64,000 bases of DNA from contig CAVTIX010000020.1 of the NCBI GenBank assembly GCA_963734725.1, forward strand, positions 372,001-436,000, given 5' to 3'. Below, piece after piece: positions 8,120 to 16,326 of the stretch (the first letter of the stretch is position 1; each line of letters begins with the position of its first letter). The stretch is from DASXKD01 sp963734725. GTDB lineage: Bacteria > Actinomycetota > Actinomycetes > Streptosporangiales > Streptosporangiaceae. Under the pieces are notes generated by a model that worked only from the letters and a program-made list of their open reading frames with translations, did no database searches and was not told where the DNA came from. The translations under genes and the position numbers were made by a program.

Positions 8120-8488
8120 CTAACCGCCGGATGGCTCACCGAGATACTGGATGCTGCTGACTTCGCGGTGCGGAATAAGCGACGGGTTCGCCCAGCCGTG
8201 CGACGGCTCCTGGGACCAGACCTCGACCATCCGGTCGGTCACCACGATGGCGATGACCTTGCTGCCGCTCTCCTGCCCTTCGGCCCGCCCGCCGGCGGCC
8301 GCGGAACGGGCTGGCGGCGGGCCGTATCGCCTACGGGGCCGGCCGATCGTGGCCTTGTAAAGGTCGCCGCCGTGAGTGTAGATGAGTGATCGCGCGGGCC
8401 TGGAACCGGGTGGTCCAGGAAACATGCGCGCCTGGCGAACCCTGTCGGGGTAGCCCATGGACACCGTTGCCTCCGCCGTTTTCCCCAT
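8120..8488 (-). CDS. hypothetical protein
   Basis: 122 residues, not recognised. The C-terminal half reads like a folded beta-rich domain (KVIAIVVTDRMVEVWSQEPS, then HREVSSIQY), while the first 70 residues are basic and low in complexity, so the true start may be internal. It converges on usp with 19 bases between stops. No partner or function can be proposed. Confidence 0.4.
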   Translation of the reverse strand: MGKTAEATVSMGYPDRVRQARMFPGPPGSRPARSLIYTHGGDLYKATIGRPRRRYGPPPARSAAAGGRAEGQESGSKVIAIVVTDRMVEVWSQEPSHGWANPSLIPHREVSSIQYLGEPSGG

Positions 8489-8954
8489 GGCCGGGGCCGC
8501 GTCGCGGCAAGTCTGCCTCGCGTTCAGGCTAACGCCCGGCCCGCTACCCTGCCAGACCCGGTCCGCGATCGATTGCGTAATCCTGCGTCAGCCCGGGGAC
8601 GCCGCGGCCGAAACCGCGCGTTTCCGTCGCGGCTGGCCGCCTTCGGGCTCTACGGCGGGCTCGCCCTGCTCTTGGAGGACGGGGCCAGCGAGACCATCCT
8701 CCCGCTGGGCCGTCGTGGCCGGGCGCGGACCTCGCTCGAGGGTGACTTCGGCCACCAGATCGAGCACGCCGGGCGGGGCGCCGGGCGTCCGCCGCCAGCT
8801 CTGACCCAGCTAACGGCGCCTTCGTTGCGGACACCATCGGCGGTATCGTTCTGGCAAGGGTTGACGAACCAGCCCGGTACCTTGTGTCTTTGGCTGGTGT
8901 CGCATGGCCGCCACTGGCCGGAGCGCGGGATCCCGCTACGGGGAGGCCTGCGAG
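8489..8954. other. intergenic region with no convincing gene
   Basis: 466 bases between the hypothetical gene and the GAF phosphatase. Open frames exist on both strands but none resembles a protein. A TTGACG lies near 8860 without a good -10 element. Confidence 0.5.
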
Positions 8955-10175
8955 ATGACGGCGAACGCGGGGTCTGGCCCGGTCGAGGCCCGGCTCCGGG
9001 ATATCCAGTCGATCACCGATACCGCCCTGTCCCGGCTCGATGATCAAGAAATCCTGGTGGAGCTGGTGGAGCGGGTAAAGGCCGCGCTGCGGACGGACAC
9101 CGCCGCGGTGCTGCTGCTCGATCATTCGTCGGGGAGCCTGATCGCGACGGCGGCGGCCGGGCTCGAGGAAGAGGTGCGCCAAGGGGTGCGGATCCCGGTG
9201 GGCCGCGGTTTCGCGGGCCGCATCGCGGGGGAGCGCCACCCGGTGATCCTCGACCACGTCGATCACTCCACGGTGCTGAACCCGATCTTGATGACGAAGG
9301 GAATCCGCGCCCTGCTGGGCGTACCCATGGTGGCGGGCGGCGGAGTGATCGGCGTCATGCATGTCGGGTCGCTGACGCCGCGGGAGTTCACCACCGACGA
9401 CGTTGACCTGCTCCAGCTTGCCGCAGACCGGGCAGCCACTGCGGTGCAGTCACTGTCGGCCCGGGCCGACCGGGTCGCGGTGGGGGCGTTGCAGCAAAGC
9501 CTGCTGCCGTCCGCGCTTCCGGTGGTTGCGGGTCTGCAATTGGCGGCCCGCTATGTGCCGGGCCGGGGCGTGGTGGGCGGTGACTGGTACGACGTGTTCA
9601 CCCTGCCTTCCGGCGAGCTGGGCGTGGTGATCGGAGACGTGGCCGGCTCCGGCTTGCCCGCCGCGGTGATCATGGGACGGATGCGCAGCGCGTTGCGCGC
9701 CTATGCCCTGCGGACCATCGATCCCGGCGAGGTGCTCGACCGGCTGGACCAGAAGATGCAGCACTTCGAGCCCGGGGCCATGGCCACCGTGGCGTACGCG
9801 GTGTTCGATCGCTCGCTGGACCGGGCGCACATCGCGTCCGCGGGGCACCTCCCCCCCGTCTTCGCCACCTCAGGGCAGGCCGGGGCCCTGGCCGATGTCG
9901 CGGGCGGCTTGATGATCGGCGTGGATCCCGGTACGCGGCGGCGCGTGACGACGGTGAAGGTTCCACCGGGCGCGTTGCTGTGCTTTTACACCGACGGCCT
10001 GATCGAACGGCCGGAGGTGCCGCTCGATGAGGGCCTCGCCAGCCTGTGCCAGGCGGTCACGGCGGAACCGCCGGAGGATGTCTGTGCCACGGTCATGGCT
10101 GCCATGGTCGGCGCCGAATCCGCGCGCGACGACATCGCCCTGCTCGTGTTCCGCCGCGAGCCACTGAGCTCATAG
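8955..10175 (+). CDS. GAF domain SpoIIE/PP2C-type serine phosphatase
   Basis: 406 residues from ATG 8955, which has GGAGG at 8942-8946; an ATG 17 codons earlier is less well placed. Residues about 10-160 are a GAF sensor domain (ILVELVERVKAALRTD, GVPMVAGGGVIGVMHVG). Residues about 175-405 are an RsbU-like PP2C domain with GGDWYDVF, VIGDVAGSGLPAAVIMGRMR, FYTDGLIERP and a final DDIALLVFRR; the metal-binding aspartates are present. Such proteins dephosphorylate STAS anti-anti-sigma factors and so release a stress sigma factor. STAS proteins at 46904 and 55503 are candidate substrates, but this is inference. Confidence 0.92.
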   Translation: MTANAGSGPVEARLRDIQSITDTALSRLDDQEILVELVERVKAALRTDTAAVLLLDHSSGSLIATAAAGLEEEVRQGVRIPVGRGFAGRIAGERHPVILDHVDHSTVLNPILMTKGIRALLGVPMVAGGGVIGVMHVGSLTPREFTTDDVDLLQLAADRAATAVQSLSARADRVAVGALQQSLLPSALPVVAGLQLAARYVPGRGVVGGDWYDVFTLPSGELGVVIGDVAGSGLPAAVIMGRMRSALRAYALRTIDPGEVLDRLDQKMQHFEPGAMATVAYAVFDRSLDRAHIASAGHLPPVFATSGQAGALADVAGGLMIGVDPGTRRRVTTVKVPPGALLCFYTDGLIERPEVPLDEGLASLCQAVTAEPPEDVCATVMAAMVGAESARDDIALLVFRREPLSS

Positions 10176-10195
10176 CAGCTCACCATGCGCTCGCC

Positions 10196-10351
10196 TCACC
10201 TGGGCGCCTTCGGCGCGCTGGTCAGGCACGTCGCGCTCATGTTCTTCTCGTCGTGGCTCTGCACGCCCTGCGACAGCCGCGGCCGGACGGCCCGCACCAG
10301 CGGCAGGTCCATGCCCCGCCGTTCGGCAGACTCCTGCACCAGGCCGGGAAG
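10196..10351 (-). pseudogene. possible C-terminal remnant of a 3-hydroxyisobutyrate dehydrogenase-like gene
   Basis: A 51-codon open segment without a start, preceded directly by an in-frame stop. Its protein includes LVQESAERRGMDLPLVRAV and later DEKNMSAT, resembling the C-terminal helical domain of beta-hydroxyacid dehydrogenases (pattern A-x-x-x-G-x-x-LP-x-x-x-A-V, then DEDM-A). No Rossmann-fold part remains nearby. The match rests on a short pattern and could be chance. Confidence 0.3.
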
Positions 10352-10426
10352 CTACACGTGCCGGCAGCGGGCCGCCAGCTGCGTGCGGCACCCCGGCGGC
10401 GGCCGCCATAGTACGCTGACGAGGCC

Positions 10427-10451
10427 GTTTGGGATCCGCTTTAGCGGGCAG
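10427..10451 (+). promoter_or_regulatory. possible sigma-B-like promoter of the yihY-glgX-treYZ cluster
   Basis: GTTT (10427-10430), 15 bases, GGGCAG (10446-10451). It ends 11 bases before ATG 10462, so a transcript would have almost no leader. Confidence 0.42.
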
Positions 10452-10461
10452 CAGAGTGCGC

Positions 10462-11511
10462 ATGAACCCGGTCGAGCGGGTGATCCGCCGGGTCGATGCG
10501 GCACAGCAGCGGCATCGGGTGTCCGCGTTTGTCTTCGGCGTAATCAAGAAGTACGGCGACGACAACGGCGGCGTGCTCGCCGGGAACCTGACTCATTCCG
10601 CGTTCGTGTCGGTGTTCCCGCTGCTGCTCATCCTGGTGACCGTGCTGGTCCAGGTCGCGGCCAGCTCGCACGCCCTGCGAGAGGAGGTGCTCAGCGCGGT
10701 CAGCAACCAGTTCCCGGCTATTGGCAAAACGCTGGTCGGCCAGATCAAGGCCATGCACCGCTCCAGCGTGATCAGCCTGGTCGTCGGGCTGCTGGTCCTG
10801 GTGTGGGGCGCGACCGGCCTGGCCCAGGCCGGGTTGCTCACCATGGAGCAAGTGTGGAATCTGCCCGGGCCGGCCCGGCCCGGTTACGTGCCCAGGCTGG
10901 TCCGGTGCGTGGCGTTCCTCGCGGTGCTCGCGGTGGGCCTGCCCATCAGCGGGCTGCTCGCCGGGCTGGTCACCTACGGCCATCACGCCCTGGGCCTCCG
11001 CATCCTCGCCCTGGCCCTCGCCGTGCCCGCCAACGTGGGCTTGTACCTGGCCGGTTTCCGTGCCCTCACGCCCAAGGGGATCCCGGCCAGGAACCTGGTG
11101 GCCGGCGCCGTTGCCGGGGGAGTCGCCTGGACCGTGCTGCAGGTGTTCGGCGCGTTTATCGTTCACAACTACCTGCACACCGCCTCGGCGTATGGGATCT
11201 TCGCCACAGTGCTGGTCCTGCTCACCTGGATCTACCTGGGTGTCCAGGTCACGGTGTACGCCGCCGAGGTGAACGTGGTGCTCACCCGGCGCCTCTGGCC
11301 GCGTACTATCGTGCAGCCGCCGCTGGCGGAGGCGGACCGGGCGTCGATGGCGCTCCAGGCCCTGCAGAACCAACGGCGGGAGGAACAGAACGTGGAGGTG
11401 TCCTTCACCGACCGTCCGGCGGGGCGGCGGGCGCCGGCCCAGACCCCACGGACGCCCGAAGAGGTCGCCCCGCCTGCGCAGGGCGGCGGTCGCCAGGACC
11501 GGTCCGGATAA
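10462..11511 (+). CDS. YihY/BrkB family membrane protein (copy 1)
   Basis: 349 residues from ATG 10462. Six hydrophobic helices are evident. Family landmarks are the N-terminal DNGGVLAGNLTHSAFVSVFP block, the GPARPGYVPRL region, TPKGIPARNLVAGAVAGGVAW, and LLTWIYLGVQVTVYAAEVN near the C-terminus. The tail after residue 300 is hydrophilic. These are inner-membrane proteins once called ribonuclease BN, of unclear function, possibly transporters. It stands 50 bases upstream of glgX and may share its promoter. A paralogue is at 26677. Confidence 0.88.
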   Translation: MNPVERVIRRVDAAQQRHRVSAFVFGVIKKYGDDNGGVLAGNLTHSAFVSVFPLLLILVTVLVQVAASSHALREEVLSAVSNQFPAIGKTLVGQIKAMHRSSVISLVVGLLVLVWGATGLAQAGLLTMEQVWNLPGPARPGYVPRLVRCVAFLAVLAVGLPISGLLAGLVTYGHHALGLRILALALAVPANVGLYLAGFRALTPKGIPARNLVAGAVAGGVAWTVLQVFGAFIVHNYLHTASAYGIFATVLVLLTWIYLGVQVTVYAAEVNVVLTRRLWPRTIVQPPLAEADRASMALQALQNQRREEQNVEVSFTDRPAGRRAPAQTPRTPEEVAPPAQGGGRQDRSG

Positions 11512-11561
11512 GGACAACTGGTCCGGGTAGCGCTGCAGGGCAGCAGAGGAACGGGGAGGGA

Positions 11562-13730
11562 ATGGCGGAACAGATGGCCGCATGGCCGGGCACGGCGTAT
11601 CCGCTGGGCGCGACCTACGACGGCGTGGGGACGAACTTCGCGCTGTTCTCCAGCGTCGCCGAGCGGGTGGAGCTGTGCCTGTTCGACGACGCGGGGGCCG
11701 AGGACCGAGTCACCCTGCACGAGATGGACGGGTTCGTCTGGCACGGCTACCTGCCCGGCGTCGGCCCGGGCCAGCGTTACGGCTACCGGGTGCACGGGCC
11801 GTATGATCCGGCCGCCGGGCATCGCTGCAACCGGGCCAAGCTGCTGCTCGACCCCTATGCCAAGGCGATCGACGGCAGCGTGGCCTGGGGTCCCGCCGTG
11901 TTCAGCTACGAGTTCGGCAGCCCGGAGAAGCGCAACGACGAGGACTCCGCGCCGCACGTGCCGCGCTCGGTGGTGGTGAACCCGTACTTCGACTGGGCGG
12001 CCGACCGGCCGCCGGGAACGCCCTACCACGAGAGCGCGATCTACGAGGCGCACGTGCGCGGCCTCACCATGCGGCACCCCGGGATACCGGAAGGCGAGCG
12101 CGGGACCTACCTCGGCATATCCCACCCGGCGGTCATCGAGCACCTGCAGGGACTAGGCGTCACGGCGGTGGAGCTGATGCCGGTGCACCAGTTCGTCACC
12201 GACGCCTTCCTCACCGAGCGCGGGCTGGCGAACTACTGGGGATACAACACCATCGGCTTCTTCGCGCCGCACAACGCCTACTCCTTCGCCGGGACGCGCG
12301 GCGAGCAGGTGCAGGAGTTCAAGTCGATGGTCCGGGCGCTGCATGAGGCGGGGATCGAGGTGATACTCGACGTGGTCTACAACCACACCGCCGAAGGCAA
12401 TCACCTGGGCCCGACGCTGTCGCTGCGCGGCATCGATAACGCCGCGTACTACCGGCTGGTGCACGACGATCCCGCGTATTACTACGACACCACCGGGACC
12501 GGCAACAGCCTGCTCATGCAGCATCCGCACGTGCTGCAACTGATCATGGACTCGCTGCGGTACTGGGTGCTCGAGATGCACGTGGACGGGTTCCGGTTCG
12601 ACCTGGCCGCGGCGCTGGCCCGGCAGTTCCACGAGGTGGACCGGCTGTCGGCGTTCTTCGATCTGGTGCAGCAGGACCCCGTGGTCTCCCAGGTGAAGCT
12701 GATCGCCGAGCCGTGGGACGTCGGCGAGGGCGGCTACCAGGTGGGGAACTTCCCGCCGCTGTGGAGCGAGTGGAACGGCAAGTACCGCGACACGGTCCGC
12801 GACCTGTGGCGCGGCGAGCCCGCCACCTTGCCCGAGTTCGCCTCCCGGCTCACCGGCTCCAGCGACCTGTACGCCGACGACGGCCGGCACCCGGTCGCCT
12901 CGGTCAACTTCATCACCTGCCACGATGGGTTCACGCTGGCCGACCTGGTCTCCTACAACGACAAGCACAACGAGGCCAACGGCGAGGGCGGCCGGGACGG
13001 CAGCGACGACAACAGGTCGTGGAACTGCGGCGCCGAGGGCCCGACGGACGACCCTGGAATCGGGGAGCTGCGGCTGCGCCAGGAGTGCAACTTCCTGGCC
13101 ACGCTGTTGCTGTCCCAGGGGGTGCCGATGCTGACGGCCGGCGATGAGCTGGGCCGGACCCAGCAGGGCAACAACAACGCATACTGCCAGGACAACGACA
13201 TCTCCTGGGTGCGCTGGCCCCCCGCCGCGGACGGGGAAGCCAGCCCGGGCGCCGCCGCTCCGGGACCGGGCGCCGCCGAGATGCTAATGGACTTCACCCG
13301 GCGGCTGATCACCCTCCGCCGCGACCACCCGGTGTTCCGCCGCCGCCGGTACCTGCGGGGCAGGCCGCACCGCGGGAGCGGTGACCAGCTCGGGGACGTC
13401 GCGTGGTTCTCCCCGGGCGGCGAGGAGATGACCGATCAGGACTGGGACGCGGGCTTCGCCCAGTCGCTCACGGTCTTCCTGAACGGCAGCTCGATCACCG
13501 AAGCGGACCGGCGGGGCCAGCCGATCCGCGACGACAGCTTCCTGCTGCTGTTCAACGCCAGCCCGCGTGAGCTGAAGTTCACCCTGCCCCCGGCCCGGTA
13601 CGGGGAGGTATGGGAGACGGTACTGGACACCGCACGGCCGGCCGAGCAGTTCGAGGACGGCGCCGCAGGCAAGGCGGGCGGCCTAGTCCTGGTGCGCGAC
13701 CGCTCCGTGCAGGTCCTCCGCCGCGGGTGA
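11562..13730 (+). CDS. glgX: glycogen debranching enzyme GlgX (GH13)
   Basis: 722 residues, the usual length. An N-terminal CBM48 domain (PLGATYDGVGTNFALFSS) precedes the GH13 barrel. Conserved regions are LDVVYNHTAEGN, GFRFDLAAAL with nucleophile D347, LIAEPWDVG with acid E383, and CHDGFTLADLVSYN with D455. ATG 11562 directly follows GGGGAGGG; ATG 11574 is an alternative. The enzyme cleaves alpha-1,6 branches of glycogen or limit dextrins to give the linear maltodextrins used by TreY, whose gene is next. The order glgX-treY-treZ is the standard TreX/Y/Z arrangement, in which this gene is also called treX. Confidence 0.95.
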   Translation: MAEQMAAWPGTAYPLGATYDGVGTNFALFSSVAERVELCLFDDAGAEDRVTLHEMDGFVWHGYLPGVGPGQRYGYRVHGPYDPAAGHRCNRAKLLLDPYAKAIDGSVAWGPAVFSYEFGSPEKRNDEDSAPHVPRSVVVNPYFDWAADRPPGTPYHESAIYEAHVRGLTMRHPGIPEGERGTYLGISHPAVIEHLQGLGVTAVELMPVHQFVTDAFLTERGLANYWGYNTIGFFAPHNAYSFAGTRGEQVQEFKSMVRALHEAGIEVILDVVYNHTAEGNHLGPTLSLRGIDNAAYYRLVHDDPAYYYDTTGTGNSLLMQHPHVLQLIMDSLRYWVLEMHVDGFRFDLAAALARQFHEVDRLSAFFDLVQQDPVVSQVKLIAEPWDVGEGGYQVGNFPPLWSEWNGKYRDTVRDLWRGEPATLPEFASRLTGSSDLYADDGRHPVASVNFITCHDGFTLADLVSYNDKHNEANGEGGRDGSDDNRSWNCGAEGPTDDPGIGELRLRQECNFLATLLLSQGVPMLTAGDELGRTQQGNNNAYCQDNDISWVRWPPAADGEASPGAAAPGPGAAEMLMDFTRRLITLRRDHPVFRRRRYLRGRPHRGSGDQLGDVAWFSPGGEEMTDQDWDAGFAQSLTVFLNGSSITEADRRGQPIRDDSFLLLFNASPRELKFTLPPARYGEVWETVLDTARPAEQFEDGAAGKAGGLVLVRDRSVQVLRRG

Positions 13731-13780
13731 GCTGGCCGCCGGCGCACCGGCCGCCCCGGCCAGCTTCCGGCCCGCCACGG

Positions 13781-13806
13781 GTTTGCTAGTGGCCTTAGGA
13801 GGGCAG
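13781..13806 (+). promoter_or_regulatory. dubious sigma-B-like element before treY
   Basis: GTTT (13781-13784), 16 bases, GGGCAG (13801-13806). It overlaps the AGGAGGG ribosome site of treY, so the match may be coincidental. Confidence 0.15.
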
Positions 13807-13815
13807 CCCTCAGCC

Positions 13816-16317
13816 GTGCCCGCGCCCGTACCGCAGTCCACCTACCGGCTGCAGCTTCAGCCCGGCTTCGGATTCGCCGACGCCGCCCAGATCGCCGGCT
13901 ACCTCGCCGCCCTCGGGGTGACCCACGCCTACCTGTCCCCGATCCTGCAGGCCATGCCCGGATCAGCGCACGGCTACGACGTGGTGGACCACTCGCGGCT
14001 GTCCGCCCGCCTCGGCGGCGAGGGCGGATTCCGCGACATGGTGGCCTCGTTCCGGCGGCACGGGCTCGGCGTCATCGTCAACGTCGTGCCCAACCACATG
14101 GCCATCGGGGCGCCCGAGTCGCTCAACCGCCAGTTCTGGTCGGTGCTGCGGGACGGGCCCGGGTCGGTGTACGCGCACTGGTTCGACATTGACTGGCAGG
14201 CGCAGCGCGGGCGGGTGCTGCTGCCGATCCTGGCCGGGCCGCTCGGTGACTGCATCGGCGACCTGGCGGTGGACCACGGCGGCCCGGACGGGACCGTGCT
14301 CCTCTATCACGAGCACGTGCTGCCGGTCCGCCCGGGCACAGAGGACCTGCCGCTGCCCGACCTGGCCGCCGCCCAGCACTACCGGCTGGCCGACTGGCGG
14401 GCCACCGCCACCGAACTGAACTGGCGGCGGTTCTTCGACGTCACCTCGCTCATCGCGGTCCGGGTGGAGGACGATGACGTGTTCGCCGCGACCCACGACC
14501 TGCTGCTGGGCCTGATAGCCGAAGGGCTGATCGACGGCCTGCGAGTGGACCATCCCGATGGGCTCGCCGACCCGCGCGGCTACCTGGACCGGCTGGCCAA
14601 GGCGACCCACGGCGCCTGGGTGGCCTGCGAGAAGATTCTCACCGGGGACGAGGAGCTGCCGGCCGACTGGAGGTGCGCGGGCACGACCGGCTACGACGCG
14701 CTCCGCCAGGCCGGCGGGCTTTTCCTTGACCCGGCCGGGGCCGCGCCGCTCACCGCCGAGTACGCGAGGTTCACCGGCGGAACGCCACGCTTCGCGGCGG
14801 TGGCGGAGACCGCCAAACGGGAGGTCACCCGGGGCAGCCTGGGCGCCGAGGTGCGCCGTCTGGCCAGGCTGCTGCCCCGGTGCGACGACCCCGCGCTGCG
14901 CGAGCTGGCCGCCTGCGACCTGCGCACGGTGGTAGCCGAACTGCTCACGGCGGTCCCGGTGTACCGGGCGTACGTGGCGCCCGGGGCGGCGCCGTCGGCC
15001 GCCTCGGCCGACATCCTGGCCGGCGCAGCGGCGCAGGCCAGCCTGCAGCTGCCCAAGCGGCTGCGCCCGGCCCTGGCCGCGGTGGCCGCGCTCGCACTGG
15101 ACAGCGCGGGCAAGACCGGCGACGGCGGGTGGCGCGATGAATTCGTCGTGCGGTTTCAGCAAACCTGCGGCCCCGTGATGGCCAAGGGCGTGGAGGATAC
15201 CGCGTTCTACCGCTGGTCCCGGCTGGTGGCGCTGAACGAGGTCGGTGGCGAGCCGGGCTCATCCGGCACGTCACCGGAGGCCTTCCACGAGTTCGCGGGG
15301 CGCCTGGCCCGCGACTGGCCGGCCACGCTGACCACGCTGTCCACGCACGACACCAAGCGCCAGGAAGACGTCAGGGCCCGGCTGGCGGTGCTGGCCGAGA
15401 TCCCGCAGGAGTGGGCGGCCGAGGTCGCCGGCTGGCACGAGGCCGCCGCCGCGCTGAGCTGGAGTGGGCGAGCGCGGGGGCGGGAAAAGCTGAGCGGGGG
15501 TGGGCGCGGAGCGCGGGGGCCGGGAGAGCAGAGCGGGGGCCACCCGCCCGAGCCGGACACCGAATACCTGATGTGGCAGACGCTCGTCGGCGCCTGGCCG
15601 GTCTCGGCGGAGCGGGCCGCCGGGTACCTGACCAAGGCGATGCGCGAGGCGAAGACGGCCACGTCGTGGCAGGATCCGGACGAGGACTACGAGGCCGGGG
15701 TCCTCGGCCTCGCCGCGGCCGTGCTCGGCGACCCCGGGCTCACCGCGGCCATCGCCGGCTTCGCCGCCCGCATCGCCGCCGACGCGCGGGTGAACTCGCT
15801 GGGCGCGAAGCTGGTGCAGCTCACCATGCCCGGGGCCGCGGACGTCTACCAGGGTTGCGAGCTGGGCGGTTTTGCGCTGGTGGACCCGGACAACCGGCGC
15901 TTGGTGGACTACAGCCGGCGGTGGTTCCTGCTCGCGGCGCAGGACGCGGGAGAAGCAGGGCCGCCCCCGGACCTGGATACGGAGAAGCTGCTGGTGACCT
16001 CGCGGGCGCTGCGGCTGCGCCGCGACCACCCGGACTGGTTCACCGGGGGCTACGCCCCGGTGCGCGCCACCGGCCCGGCAGCCGGGCACGTGATCGCCTT
16101 CCAGCGGGGCGGGCACGCGATCACGGTGGCCACCCGACTGCCGGCCGGGCTGCGCCGCCGCGGTGGCTGGGCGGGCACGGCGCTGCCGGTTCCCGAAGGG
16201 AGCTGGCGGGACGTGCTGACCGGCGTCACGCATTCCGCCCCGCGCCCGCTGCTGTCCGACATTGCGATACGCCTGCCCGTGGCGCTCCTGGTCCCAGCGG
16301 ATGCCTCCGATGTCTAG
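13816..16317 (+). CDS. treY: maltooligosyltrehalose synthase TreY (GH13)
   Basis: 833 residues from GTG 13816, placed 11 bases after AGGAGGG. The enzyme converts the reducing-end alpha-1,4 bond of maltodextrins to an alpha-1,1 bond. The N-terminal STYRLQLQPGFGF and YLSPILQAMPGSAHGYDVVD are diagnostic. Catalytic candidates are D245 (GLRVDHPDGL), E272 (VACEKIL) and D512 (LSTHDTKRQEDVRARL). Between about residues 550 and 576 there is a glycine/arginine-rich insertion encoded by two imperfect GC-rich repeats (15463-15539), absent from typical TreY. The frame stays open through it. The gene lies between glgX and treZ. Confidence 0.95.
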   Translation: MPAPVPQSTYRLQLQPGFGFADAAQIAGYLAALGVTHAYLSPILQAMPGSAHGYDVVDHSRLSARLGGEGGFRDMVASFRRHGLGVIVNVVPNHMAIGAPESLNRQFWSVLRDGPGSVYAHWFDIDWQAQRGRVLLPILAGPLGDCIGDLAVDHGGPDGTVLLYHEHVLPVRPGTEDLPLPDLAAAQHYRLADWRATATELNWRRFFDVTSLIAVRVEDDDVFAATHDLLLGLIAEGLIDGLRVDHPDGLADPRGYLDRLAKATHGAWVACEKILTGDEELPADWRCAGTTGYDALRQAGGLFLDPAGAAPLTAEYARFTGGTPRFAAVAETAKREVTRGSLGAEVRRLARLLPRCDDPALRELAACDLRTVVAELLTAVPVYRAYVAPGAAPSAASADILAGAAAQASLQLPKRLRPALAAVAALALDSAGKTGDGGWRDEFVVRFQQTCGPVMAKGVEDTAFYRWSRLVALNEVGGEPGSSGTSPEAFHEFAGRLARDWPATLTTLSTHDTKRQEDVRARLAVLAEIPQEWAAEVAGWHEAAAALSWSGRARGREKLSGGGRGARGPGEQSGGHPPEPDTEYLMWQTLVGAWPVSAERAAGYLTKAMREAKTATSWQDPDEDYEAGVLGLAAAVLGDPGLTAAIAGFAARIAADARVNSLGAKLVQLTMPGAADVYQGCELGGFALVDPDNRRLVDYSRRWFLLAAQDAGEAGPPPDLDTEKLLVTSRALRLRRDHPDWFTGGYAPVRATGPAAGHVIAFQRGGHAITVATRLPAGLRRRGGWAGTALPVPEGSWRDVLTGVTHSAPRPLLSDIAIRLPVALLVPADASDV
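15463..15539 (+). repeat. imperfect tandem repeat inside treY
   Basis: Two units of 38 and 39 bases (15463-15500 and 15501-15539), each containing GAGCGCGGGGG-like and ending GAGCGGGGG, nearly all purine and G on the coding strand. They encode a Gly/Arg-rich loop just before the conserved EYLMWQTLVGAWP segment. Confidence 0.7.
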
Positions 16318-16326
16318 AGTTGCGCC

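Noticed and set aside
8544..9362. Minus-strand frame covering the gap before the GAF phosphatase
   Set aside because: Low-complexity Arg/Ala/Gly protein overlapping the phosphatase start; no ribosome site or family resemblance.
10185..11561. Very long open frame continuous with glgX
   Set aside because: The first 459 codons run antiparallel in style to real genes, overlap yihY in another frame and have no family features; glgX starts at 11562 with a ribosome site.
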